The notes under the pieces were generated by a model. It saw only the letters and a list, made by a program, of their open reading frames with translations, had not been told where the DNA came from and did not search any database. Source: Paracoccaceae bacterium (GTDB taxonomy: Bacteria; Pseudomonadota; Alphaproteobacteria; Rhodobacterales; Rhodobacteraceae). Taken from it: a DNA stretch of 32,045 bases. The stretch lies in the NCBI GenBank assembly GCA_009922885.1, contig RFUP01000002.1:1-32045 (forward strand), given 5' to 3'. Below, piece after piece: positions 10,315 through 18,946 of this stretch (position 1 is the stretch's first letter; the number at the start of each line of letters is the position of its first letter). The position numbers and the translations under genes are program-made.

Positions 10315-11601
10315 TTACTTTCCGATGCAAAAGCTGGAAAAGATCTCATCCAGCAGGTTCTCAACATCAATCCGGCCCACAAGCTGATCCAGCGCCCTTG
10401 CCGCGGCTCGAATTTCCTCGGCTGCAAGATCCGACACTTCAGACCCAAGATTCACCAACTCTACTGCCTGTGCCAACGCAAGATCAGCTTTTTCAAGCGC
10501 GAAACGGTGTCGCTCTCGAACCGCGATCCCGGCATTCGCAGACAAAGCGGCCAGCCTGATCCGAAGATGCTCTAGCAGATTCTCGACCCCCTGACCACTG
10601 ACGCCTGAAACCGCTCCATCCAAATTCCCGTGAAGATCGGCCTTGGCAATAAGGACTAGATCACCTTCTAGTGGAGTGATTGGCGGCTCCTCCCCTTTTT
10701 CAACGAGGAAAAGACGAATGTCAGCCGTTTCAGCGCGCGCGATGGCTTTTGTAATTCCAATGCCTTCAACGAAATCTTCCGTTTCGCGAAGACCAGCCGT
10801 ATCCAGAAGCGTGACGGGAAGGCCTGCGATATCCATCCGAACCTCGATGACATCGCGGGTCGTTCCTGCGAATTCGGACGTGATCGCGGCCTCTCTGCCC
10901 GCTAAAGCATTGAGAAGGGTAGACTTCCCGACGTTCGGCGCCCCGACGATAGCGACTTCGAAACCGTTACGGACACGTTCCGCCGCGCTGGCGCCACGGA
11001 TTTGTTTCCGGATCTCGGCCTGAACATCCGAGAGCAAAGCCCGGACTTCGGGAGTGACATCGACGGGCACATCTTCGTCTGCAAAGTCGATTGTCGCTTC
11101 GATCAAAGCCGCGGCGCGGATAAGAGATTTCCGCCAAACGTCGGTCAGGGTTCCGATCTCGCCAGAAAAGACGCGCATTGCTTGACGGCGTTGCGCTTCG
11201 GTTTCGGAATCGATCAGATCCGCTAAACCCTCAACCTGAGCCAGATCGAGGCAGCCGTTTTCAAGAGCCCGGCGGGTAAACTCGCCGGGATCGGCCAGAC
11301 GGGCACGCTCATCCAACCCGATTTCACGCAAAACAGCGGTGACAATCGCGGTTGATCCATGCAGATGCAGTTCAACAGAGCGCTCGCCCGTAAAGCTCGC
11401 CCCTTGCTCGAAACAAATCACCAAGGCCTGATCAATCAGGTCGCCTTGCCTGCTACACAGCGCACGAAGGCCTGTTTTCCGAGGCTCTGGCAGTGACCCG
11501 ACAAGCGGAAGCGCGACGTCAAATGCATCGGCACCGGAAATCCGGATCACTGAAACGCCAGCCTTGCCTGGCGCGCTGGCCAAGGCAAAGATCGTGTCCA
11601 T
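10315..11601 (-). CDS. mnmE: tRNA modification GTPase MnmE (TrmE)
   Basis: DTIFALASAPGKAGVSVIRISG, GAPNVGKSTLLNALAGREAAITSEFAGTTRDVIEV, LLDTAGLRET, C-terminal FCIGK. Confidence 0.98.
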   Translation of the reverse strand: MDTIFALASAPGKAGVSVIRISGADAFDVALPLVGSLPEPRKTGLRALCSRQGDLIDQALVICFEQGASFTGERSVELHLHGSTAIVTAVLREIGLDERARLADPGEFTRRALENGCLDLAQVEGLADLIDSETEAQRRQAMRVFSGEIGTLTDVWRKSLIRAAALIEATIDFADEDVPVDVTPEVRALLSDVQAEIRKQIRGASAAERVRNGFEVAIVGAPNVGKSTLLNALAGREAAITSEFAGTTRDVIEVRMDIAGLPVTLLDTAGLRETEDFVEGIGITKAIARAETADIRLFLVEKGEEPPITPLEGDLVLIAKADLHGNLDGAVSGVSGQGVENLLEHLRIRLAALSANAGIAVRERHRFALEKADLALAQAVELVNLGSEVSDLAAEEIRAAARALDQLVGRIDVENLLDEIFSSFCIGK

Positions 11602-11608
11602 CGTTGCC

Positions 11609-12916
11609 TCAGCTGTTCATGGATTCGAAGAATTCGCCGTTCGTCTTGGTCTGCTTGAGCTTCGAGATGAGGAACTCGATCGCATCCGTCGTTCCCATCG
11701 GGTTGAGGATGCGGCGCAGGACGAAGGTCTTCTGGAGATCCTTCTGATTGACGAGCAGGTCTTCCTTACGGGTGCCGGACTTGAGGATATCCATCGCCGG
11801 GAAGACGCGCTTGTCAGCGACTTTCCGGTCGAGAACGATTTCCGAGTTACCGGTACCTTTGAATTCTTCGAAGATAACTTCATCCATCCGCGAACCGGTG
11901 TCGATGAGTGCCGTCGCGATGATGGTGAGCGATCCACCTTCCTCGATGTTACGAGCAGCACCGAAGAAGCGCTTCGGGCGCTGCAGGGCGTTCGCGTCCA
12001 CACCGCCGGTGAGAACCTTACCGGACGAGGGGACGACCGTGTTGTAGGCGCGACCGAGGCGGGTGATGGAGTCCAGAAGGATCACAACATCGCGCTTATG
12101 CTCAACCAAGCGCTTGGCCTTCTCGATGACCATTTCGGCAACAGCAACGTGGCGCGTGGCGGGTTCGTCGAAGGTGGAAGAAATCACCTCGCCTTTCACC
12201 GAACGCTGCATGTCCGTCACTTCTTCCGGGCGTTCATCGATGAGAAGAACGATCAGATAGCATTCCGGATGATTGGTTTCGATGGAATGTGCGATGTTCT
12301 GGAGCAGAACGGTTTTACCCGTGCGCGGCGGGGCGACGATCAGGGCACGCTGGCCTTTACCGATCGGGGCAACAAGATCGATAATGCGGGCCGAGCGATC
12401 CTTGATGGTTGGATCCTCGATTTCCATCTTCAATCGCTGATCCGGATAGAGCGGCGTGAGGTTATCGAAAGCAATCTTGTGACGAGCGCGCTCAGGATCT
12501 TCGAAATTGATCCGCTCGGCCGAAATAAGTGCGAAGTAGCGCTCTTCTCCCTCAGGGGCCTTGATCACGCCCTCGACAGTATCGCCGGTACGGAGAGAGA
12601 AAAGGCGGATCATGTCGGGGGAGACATAGATATCATCAGGGCCGGGTAGATAGTTTGCCTCAGGCGAGCGAAGGAAACCAAAGCCGTCCTGAAGAACTTC
12701 GAGCACGCCGTCACCGCCAATGACGCAATCCTCTGCGGCCATTTCGCGGAGGATCTGGAACATCATCTCGCCCTTACGCATGGTCGAGGCGTTCTCGATC
12801 TCCAGCTCTTCTGCCATCGCGAGAAGATCCTTGGCACTCATGGCTTTGAGTTCGGAGAGGTTCATCCGCTCCGGAAATTCAAAACCGCGATCTTCTTCGA
12901 TGATATCTTGAGGCAT
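11609..12916 (-). CDS. rho: Transcription termination factor Rho
   Basis: [87 protein letters not shown]. Start at 12916 (MPQDII..) or 12865 (MNLSEL..). Confidence 0.97.
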   Translation of the reverse strand: MPQDIIEEDRGFEFPERMNLSELKAMSAKDLLAMAEELEIENASTMRKGEMMFQILREMAAEDCVIGGDGVLEVLQDGFGFLRSPEANYLPGPDDIYVSPDMIRLFSLRTGDTVEGVIKAPEGEERYFALISAERINFEDPERARHKIAFDNLTPLYPDQRLKMEIEDPTIKDRSARIIDLVAPIGKGQRALIVAPPRTGKTVLLQNIAHSIETNHPECYLIVLLIDERPEEVTDMQRSVKGEVISSTFDEPATRHVAVAEMVIEKAKRLVEHKRDVVILLDSITRLGRAYNTVVPSSGKVLTGGVDANALQRPKRFFGAARNIEEGGSLTIIATALIDTGSRMDEVIFEEFKGTGNSEIVLDRKVADKRVFPAMDILKSGTRKEDLLVNQKDLQKTFVLRRILNPMGTTDAIEFLISKLKQTKTNGEFFESMNS

Positions 12917-12931
12917 AGCAAAGCACCTTAA

Positions 12932-12945
12932 GCCCCGCTTGGGGC
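12932..12945. promoter_or_regulatory. Hairpin in the rho 5' leader next to the start
   Basis: GCCCC-GCTT-GGGGC, 16-29 nt upstream of the candidate ATG at 12916. Confidence 0.45.
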
Positions 12946-13123
12946 ACGTCTTTTTGAAATGAGGCTGCTGGATACCCGGACGGGCTCCGAAAGGGTGGAT
13001 ACGCGTCTCGGCGTTCTGAGTCAATCCGAGGGGGTTTCTCACCAATATTAATAATAAAAGAATAGAAAAAATGATGATGATGTAGGAAGCGGAAAAGCTG
13101 GGGATACTTTATTTAAACAGGTT

Positions 13124-13132
13124 TTTTCCACA
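13124..13132 (+). promoter_or_regulatory. DnaA box (TTWTNCACA consensus match)
   Basis: TTTTCCACA. Confidence 0.6.
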
Positions 13133-13165
13133 TGAAGATTGTTGGCGGGACCAGTATCATGAATC

Positions 13166-13174
13166 TGTGGATAT
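13166..13174 (-). promoter_or_regulatory. Near-consensus DnaA box with adjacent GANTC site
   Basis: TGTGGATAT on + (ATATCCACA on -), one mismatch to TTATCCACA; immediately preceded by GAATC (13161-13165). Confidence 0.5.
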
Positions 13175-13193
13175 TCAAAAATATTATAGCAAT

Positions 13194-13216
13194 TTCATAT
13201 ACTTAAAATATATGAA
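13194..13216. repeat. AT-rich inverted repeat in candidate origin
   Basis: TTCATATA-CTTAAAA-TATATGAA, perfect 8-bp arms. Confidence 0.75.
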
Positions 13217-13399
13217 GACTGGATAAATACGGGAACACTTTGAGATAAAACATGGACTGTGGGGATTTCAGTTATCCTTCTCCACGCGGGATGGCATGAG
13301 CATGTTTCCGTGGGGCACGGACGCCATAGCTTGCCGTTGCACAAATCTGGCGAATTCCGCAAAAGAATGCCCAGGCAAACCCGATAGATTTACCAAGAG

Positions 13400-13408
13400 T
13401 TATCCACA
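13400..13408 (+). promoter_or_regulatory. Perfect DnaA box abutting the maf start codon
   Basis: TTATCCACA; final A is the A of the maf ATG. Confidence 0.8.
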
Positions 13409-14007
13409 TGAATTCTTCGATCATGCTCGCGTCGGGCTCAAAAATTCGCGCTGAACTTCTGCGAAACGCGGGAATCGACTTCTCTGTGATGCTGCCGAGA
13501 ATTGATGAAGAATCGGTTAAGGCAGCGCTGCTCGCGGATGAGGCAGCACCACGAGATGTTGCCGATACGCTTGCAGAGATGAAAGCGCGCAAGGTGAGCG
13601 ATAAGAACCCGGGTTCGATGGTGATCGGATGCGATCAAGTTCTGGAGCATCGGGGGGCTCTGATATCCAAGGCTTCGACCAAGGAAGAAGCGGAGAGCCA
13701 ATTGAAGGCGCTGAGGAATGATCGGCACTCGCTGCTGTCGGCCGTGGTGGTTTGTCAGGATGGGAAGCCGATCTGGCGGCATGTGGGTGTTGTGAGGCTT
13801 CAGATGCGTGACTTTTCGGACGCGTTTCTTGAAGGATATCTTGAGCGTAACTGGCCGGATATTTCCGAGAGTGTTGGCTCCTATAAGCTGGAAGCGGAAG
13901 GCGTGAGATTGTTTTCCCGCATCGAAGGTGATTATTTCTCTGTGTTGGGCCTGCCAATGCTAGAATTGCTAGGGTGGCTTACAGTGCGAGGAGATGTGCA
14001 AGGATGA
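13408..14007 (+). CDS. maf: Maf-family nucleotide pyrophosphatase
   Basis: IMLASGSKIRAELLRNAGIDFSV, IGCDQVLEHRGALISK, GSYKLEAEGVRLFSRIEGDYFSVLGLPMLEL. Confidence 0.93.
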   Translation: MNSSIMLASGSKIRAELLRNAGIDFSVMLPRIDEESVKAALLADEAAPRDVADTLAEMKARKVSDKNPGSMVIGCDQVLEHRGALISKASTKEEAESQLKALRNDRHSLLSAVVVCQDGKPIWRHVGVVRLQMRDFSDAFLEGYLERNWPDISESVGSYKLEAEGVRLFSRIEGDYFSVLGLPMLELLGWLTVRGDVQG

Positions 14008-14837
14008 GCCACGACCGTATTCCACTTGCAGGCGTCATTGGATCGCCTGTTGCACATTCGAAGTCGCCACGGCTGCACACCCATTGGCTGAAGGTTCATG
14101 GCCTTCAGGGGCACTACATTCCTATGGATATTGTGTCGGACGATCTGGAAACGGCTCTTCGCACATTGCCGAAGCTTGGTTTCGTGGGTGTGAACGTGAC
14201 CATTCCCCACAAAGAGGCCGTGATGAAGATTGCCGATATCATCACGGACCGCGCCGCTCTGATTGGAGCGGCAAACACGCTGATTTTCCGCAAAGACGGC
14301 AAGATCCACGCGGACAATACCGATGGTTATGGCTTCATAGAAAACCTGCGCCAGAACGCGCCAGATTGGGATCCAAAAGCGGGCCCGGCGGCAGTGTTGG
14401 GTGCAGGAGGCGCGGCGCGGGCAGTTGTTGCTTCGCTTTTGGACGTTGGCGTTCCGGAAATCCTTATTTCCAACCGCACCCGCGCGCGGGCAGAGGCTTT
14501 GGCGCAAGATTTCGGTGCTCGGCTGACGGTTGTGGAGTGGGTTCAGGCCGGGAACATGCTGGAAGATGCATCTACGATCGTAAATACAACGAGCCTTGGC
14601 ATGGTGGGCAAACCGGAACTTCGGGTTCCTCTGGACGGGCTGCGCGCCGGGCAGGTGGTGAACGATCTGGTCTATGCGCCCCTGCAAACCCGACTTCTTC
14701 GGGAAGCACAGGATATGGGGTGCACTGTGGTTGATGGGCTTGGAATGCTGCTGCACCAAGCGGTGCCAGCATTTGAACGCTGGTTCGGTGTGCGCCCCGA
14801 GGTTGATGCGGCGACGCGCGCGGCCGTTCTCAGATGA
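14004..14837 (+). CDS. aroE: Shikimate dehydrogenase
   Basis: LAGVIGSPVAHSKSPRLHTHWL, GVNVTIPHKEAVM, GAANTLIF, AVLGAGGAARAVVASL; ATGA overlap with maf. Confidence 0.97.
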   Translation: MSHDRIPLAGVIGSPVAHSKSPRLHTHWLKVHGLQGHYIPMDIVSDDLETALRTLPKLGFVGVNVTIPHKEAVMKIADIITDRAALIGAANTLIFRKDGKIHADNTDGYGFIENLRQNAPDWDPKAGPAAVLGAGGAARAVVASLLDVGVPEILISNRTRARAEALAQDFGARLTVVEWVQAGNMLEDASTIVNTTSLGMVGKPELRVPLDGLRAGQVVNDLVYAPLQTRLLREAQDMGCTVVDGLGMLLHQAVPAFERWFGVRPEVDAATRAAVLR

Positions 14838-15412
14838 TCCTGATCGGGCTAACAGGCTCCATCGGGATGGGAAAATCCACGACTGCCAAGATATTTGCAG
14901 ACGAGGGTTGCGCGGTTTGGGATGCGGATGCGGCGGTGCACCGACTTTATTCTGCAGATGGTGCGGCGGCGGAGCCGCTTCGTGCGCTGTTTCCTGATGC
15001 TGTTGGTGAGGGCGGTGTTGATCGGGCAAAGCTCCGCGATGTGATTTCGGCAGACCCCTCGGCCTTGAAGAAGATCGAAGCGATTGTGCACCCTTTGGTG
15101 GCAGAGGACCGCGCTCGGTTCATTGCAGAGGCTGAAGCCGATGTGGTGGTTCTGGATGTGCCGCTTCTGTTTGAAACAGGAGGCGATGCGCGTGTGGATT
15201 ACAAGGTGGTTGTTTCAACAACGCCTGAAAACCAGCGAGCACGAGTTCTGGCGCGAGGCACAATGACTGAAGCGCAGTTCGAAGCGGTTCTGGCCAAACA
15301 GATGCCGGATGCCGAGAAGCGAGTGCGGGCGGACTTCGTGGTGGAAACGGAAACGCCTGACATGGCGAAAGCGCAAGTGCGCGAGATTTTGAAGGCGGTT
15401 CGCAATGCGTGA
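14834..15412 (+). CDS. coaE: Dephospho-CoA kinase
   Basis: [54 protein letters not shown]. Confidence 0.97.
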   Translation: MILIGLTGSIGMGKSTTAKIFADEGCAVWDADAAVHRLYSADGAAAEPLRALFPDAVGEGGVDRAKLRDVISADPSALKKIEAIVHPLVAEDRARFIAEAEADVVVLDVPLLFETGGDARVDYKVVVSTTPENQRARVLARGTMTEAQFEAVLAKQMPDAEKRVRADFVVETETPDMAKAQVREILKAVRNA

Positions 15413-16139
15413 GATCGTACTTGATACGGAAACCACGGGGTTTGATCCGAACCAAGGGGACCGGATCGTTGAAATCGGGGCGGTGGAGCTGTTCAACCAC
15501 ATGCCCACGGGTGAAACGTTTCACGTTTATATCAATCCTGAGCGCCACATGCCTGATGAGGCCTTTGGTGTGCACGGGATTGGCTGCGATCTTCTGGAGC
15601 CGCCAAAGAAGCCTGAACCGGGGCAAATCACGCTTCGCGACAAACCGGTGTTCCGGGCTGTCGGGCAGAAGTTTCTCGACTTTATCGGCGACGCGAAGCT
15701 GATCATCCACAACGCGGCCTTCGATATGAAGTTCCTGAATGCCGAGCTGAAGTGGCTCAATATGCCGCAAATCCCGTGGGAGCGCGCGGTGGATACGCTG
15801 GAAATCGCGCGGCGCAAGTTTCCGGGATCGCCCGCATCTCTCGATGCGCTGTGCCGCCGATTTGCGATTGATAACTCGAACCGAACGCTGCACGGCGCGC
15901 TGCTCGACTCCGAGATTTTGGCCGAGGTGTATCTGGAGCTGATCGGGGGCCGGCAACCGGATTTCGGTTTGGCTCAGGTTGTGGAAACCAAGGGCAAAAC
16001 CGAAGCTGTAAGCGATTGGCGCCCTCAACCGCGTGCGGTGCCGTTGCCTTCGCGGCTAACCGCAGAAGAAACTGCCGCCCATGATGCGATGATTGCAAAG
16101 ATGGGCGACAGCGCGATCTGGAAGAAATATCAGGCCTGA
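15405..16139 (+). CDS. dnaQ: DNA polymerase III epsilon subunit (3'-5' exonuclease)
   Basis: [62 protein letters not shown]. Confidence 0.97.
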   Translation: MREIVLDTETTGFDPNQGDRIVEIGAVELFNHMPTGETFHVYINPERHMPDEAFGVHGIGCDLLEPPKKPEPGQITLRDKPVFRAVGQKFLDFIGDAKLIIHNAAFDMKFLNAELKWLNMPQIPWERAVDTLEIARRKFPGSPASLDALCRRFAIDNSNRTLHGALLDSEILAEVYLELIGGRQPDFGLAQVVETKGKTEAVSDWRPQPRAVPLPSRLTAEETAAHDAMIAKMGDSAIWKKYQA

Positions 16140-16615
16140 CCGACGGGCTGCGCGGCCTGACGACGCATCAACTCGTTGCGATAGAGCGCGACGAAATCGA
16201 TGGTTTCCAGGTTGAGGGGCGGGAAGCCGCCGTCGCGGGTGACATCGGAGACGATGCGGCGCACGAAGGGGAAGAGCATCCGCGGGCATTCGATCAGAAG
16301 GAACGGATGAAGCTGGTCTTCCGGAACGCCTTCGATTTGGAAGACGCCGACATAATCCAGTTCCATGAGGAAGAGCTTGTCGTTCGACTCTTTCGCGACG
16401 GAATCCACGCGGAGCTTCATGGCGACTTCGAACTGATGCTCGGTAGAACGCTTGCGGGCGTCGAGATTCACTTGAACTTTTACATCGGGAACGACTTCGC
16501 CCGTGCTGCCCTTCTGCGAGAGAATGTTCTCGAAGGAAAGGTCGCGGATATACTGCGTGAGAACGTTCATGCGAACCTGTGGGGCTTGTGCTTCCGCGGC
16601 GCCATTTTCAGCCAT
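16130..16615 (-). CDS. secB: Protein-export chaperone SecB
   Basis: [18 protein letters not shown]..., [46 protein letters not shown]. Confidence 0.96.
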   Translation of the reverse strand: MAENGAAEAQAPQVRMNVLTQYIRDLSFENILSQKGSTGEVVPDVKVQVNLDARKRSTEHQFEVAMKLRVDSVAKESNDKLFLMELDYVGVFQIEGVPEDQLHPFLLIECPRMLFPFVRRIVSDVTRDGGFPPLNLETIDFVALYRNELMRRQAAQPVGQA

Positions 16616-16667
16616 TTTTTGCTCCTAAATACGTTTGCACAAGCGTTAGCAGGTTGGCGCACGGGCC

Positions 16668-17147
16668 TCAATGCTTGGTCCAACCGGAGGGTTGATGCGT
16701 GGGAGATTTAGGACGCTCGACTTCGAAATAGTCGCCTTCGACGATGTCGGGGTTGTCTTCGGAAGGCCTCATGCCGGGGTGGCTGAAATTGACGGTAGAA
16801 ACTGTGACGCGCGAGCGGAAATAGGTGAAGACCGCTTTCCGAACGGCCGGGATCAGCAGGAGGAGCCCGCAGGTATCGGTAAAGAAACCCGGAGTGAGAA
16901 GCAGCGCGCCCGCAAACAGGATCATCGCGCCGTGCGCCAAAGGTTCGGTTGGGTCATTCAGGTTGCGGAAACTGCGCTGGACCTGCCCAAGGGCAAGGCG
17001 ACCTTGCGACCGCACGAGCGAGGTGCCAGCGATGGCGGTAAGAACGACGATCAGGAGCGTTGGCCACAAGCCGATCAGCCCGCCGACCTGAATAAACAGG
17101 CCGATCTCGATCAGCGGCACTAACAAAAATGCGAGAAACAGCCACAT
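16668..17147 (-). CDS. fxsA: FxsA family membrane protein
   Basis: MWLFLAFLLVPLIEIGLFIQVGGLIGLWPTLLIVVLTAIAGTSLVRSQG, FAGALLLTPGFFTDTCGLLLLIPAVR. Confidence 0.93.
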   Translation of the reverse strand: MWLFLAFLLVPLIEIGLFIQVGGLIGLWPTLLIVVLTAIAGTSLVRSQGRLALGQVQRSFRNLNDPTEPLAHGAMILFAGALLLTPGFFTDTCGLLLLIPAVRKAVFTYFRSRVTVSTVNFSHPGMRPSEDNPDIVEGDYFEVERPKSPTHQPSGWTKH

Positions 17148-17252
17148 TGAAAAAGACTCCTATTTCGCGCGGTAGACTTGCCTACGGCTGTAACCTACAT
17201 AAGTGCGGTGTGGCGGGATTTGAATGCCTGCCTCAATCTAGTGAGGATTTCG

Positions 17253-17912
17253 ATGAACCAACCCCTTATCCAGCTTCTAGTTCTTGCTGCGATCGCTGTG
17301 TTTCTGATCCTGCGGCTGAAGAGCGTTCTTGGAACTCGGGATGGTTTCGAGAAACCGGTTGCGCGTGAAGCTGAACCCAAGGAAAACCGTCGCCGCAGCT
17401 TCGAGGTGATTGATGGCGGCCCGGATCACGACATCATTGATCATGTCGAGGATGGTTCGTCTGCCGCGCGGGCTTTGGCCGAGATGAAGCGCGTGGAGTC
17501 GTCGTTTGGTGTGGCGGACTTCCTTCAGGGCGCGCGTGGCGCTTATGAAATGATCCTTATGGGGTTCGAGCGCGGCGATCTTGCGCCGATCAAGCCCTTC
17601 CTTTCGGCAGATGTGTACGAGGCTTTTGCGGGTGTGGTCGAAGAGCGCGCTGCGAAGGGCTATAAGGTCGAGGCCGATTTCATCGGGATCCGCGAGTTGG
17701 CGATTGCCGATGCGACCTTTGACGGAAAATCGGGCGAGGCCGAAATCACGGTGCGGTTTGCTGCCGAACTGACCTCTGTTGTGCGCGACAATGCGGGTGA
17801 GGTTGTGGAAGGCAAGGTGGGTGAGATCAAGCGCATCAAGGATGTGTGGACTTTTGCCCGCAAGATGGGGGCCAACGATCCCAACTGGGAACTGGTTGCC
17901 ACGGGCGAATGA
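17253..17912 (+). CDS. Tim44/TimA-like domain protein, membrane-anchored
   Basis: N-terminal TM segment after MNQPLIQ, then EMILMGFERGDLAPIKPFLSADVYEAFAGVVEERAAKGYKVEADFIGI...KDVWTFARKMGANDPNWELVATGE. Confidence 0.88.
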   Translation: MNQPLIQLLVLAAIAVFLILRLKSVLGTRDGFEKPVAREAEPKENRRRSFEVIDGGPDHDIIDHVEDGSSAARALAEMKRVESSFGVADFLQGARGAYEMILMGFERGDLAPIKPFLSADVYEAFAGVVEERAAKGYKVEADFIGIRELAIADATFDGKSGEAEITVRFAAELTSVVRDNAGEVVEGKVGEIKRIKDVWTFARKMGANDPNWELVATGE

Positions 17913-18946
17913 GCGGGTGGCTTCGTGCAGTTCTGCTCTCAGTGTTGGTCATGACAGGGCCAGCATCGGCCAATGAGCCGACCATCACTGTGATGCAGTT
18001 TTCCGACCTGAATGGTTGGGAGGAAGACGATCACGAAGCGGCCTTTCAAGCTTTTCTGGAAACTTGCATCGATCTGAAAGACCCGGACTGGTCTTCGCTT
18101 TGTGCGGTGGCGCAACATCAGAAATCCGGGCGCGCTTTCTTCGAATTGTTTTTCCGTCCCGTGATGATCGAAGACGGGACGCCCGCGCTTTTCACCGGGT
18201 ATTTCGAGCCGGAGCTTGATGGCTCTCTCGTGCCGACGAGCCGGTTCCGCTATCCGGTTTACCGGATGCCACCAGAGGCGCAGCGTGTTTCGGTTTGGTT
18301 GAGCCGGAGGGAAATCGAAACCTCGGGTGTGCTTTCGGGGCGGGGGTTGGAAATCGCTTGGGTCGATGACCCGGTTGAGCTGTTTTTCCTGCAAGTTCAG
18401 GGGTCGGGGCGCATCCGATTGCCGGGTGGGAAGATGATCCGCGTGGGTTATGCGGGGAAGAACGGGCATACCTATCGGTCAGTCGGGATGGAGTTGGTGC
18501 GGCGAGGTGTTTACGCGCTGCATCAGGTTTCCGCCGAGGTGATCAAGAACTGGGTGCGGCGCAATCCTGTGGACGGGTCGGAGCTGCTGCATGTGAACCC
18601 GTCTTATGTGTTTTTCAGAGAGGTGAGCCAAGTTCCGGCGGAGAAAGGCCCGCTTGGGGCGATGAACCGTTCGGTGACAACGCTGCGGACCATCGCCGTT
18701 GATCCGGAATACGTGCCTTTGGGTGCGCCCGTCTGGATCGAGAAGGGCGGCTCCGAACCGATGCGGCGCTTGATGATTGCGCAGGATACGGGCAGTGCGA
18801 TCAAGGGTGCGCAACGTGCCGATATTTTCTTCGGCACCGGCGACGAGGCCGGAAAGATGGCGGGTACGCTGAAAGATCCCGGCCGGATGATCGTGCTGAT
18901 GCCGATCCAGCGCGCTTATGCGATGCTGCCGGAGGGAGAGGAATGA
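17909..18946 (+). CDS. mltA: Murein transglycosylase A (MltA, 3D domain)
   Basis: FTGYFEPELDGSLVPTSRFRYPVYRMP, FFLQVQGSGRIRLPGGKMIRVGYAGKNGHTYRSVG, MIAQDTGSAIKGAQRADIFFGTGDEAGKMAG; signal peptide. Confidence 0.95.
   Translation: MSGWLRAVLLSVLVMTGPASANEPTITVMQFSDLNGWEEDDHEAAFQAFLETCIDLKDPDWSSLCAVAQHQKSGRAFFELFFRPVMIEDGTPALFTGYFEPELDGSLVPTSRFRYPVYRMPPEAQRVSVWLSRREIETSGVLSGRGLEIAWVDDPVELFFLQVQGSGRIRLPGGKMIRVGYAGKNGHTYRSVGMELVRRGVYALHQVSAEVIKNWVRRNPVDGSELLHVNPSYVFFREVSQVPAEKGPLGAMNRSVTTLRTIAVDPEYVPLGAPVWIEKGGSEPMRRLMIAQDTGSAIKGAQRADIFFGTGDEAGKMAGTLKDPGRMIVLMPIQRAYAMLPEGEE

Larger units (their letters stand above)
13041..13408. other. oriC: Candidate chromosomal replication origin (oriC) between divergent rho and maf
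   Basis: AT-rich tract 13041-13070; ATG x4 at 13071-13082; DnaA-box matches at 13124-13132 (TTTTCCACA) and 13400-13408 (TTATCCACA), one-mismatch box at 13166-13174 (minus-strand ATATCCACA); inverted repeat 13194-13216; two parS sites within 5 kb. Confidence 0.7.

Noticed and set aside
11564-12649. 361-aa + strand ORF antisense to rho
   Set aside because: rho is clear on the minus strand; the antisense frame has no family resemblance.
13265-13285. TTATCC-TTCTCCAC as an extra DnaA box
   Set aside because: TTATCCTTC has three mismatches in the CACA part; too weak to list.
13303-13317. Degenerate parS-like TGTTTCCGTGGGGCA in the origin gap
   Set aside because: Needs a one-base gap and several mismatches to match parS; not credible without binding data.
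13272-13592. 106-aa minus-strand ORF spanning the maf start and origin edge
   Set aside because: Ser/Ala-rich frame antisense to maf with no recognisable motif; more likely non-coding.
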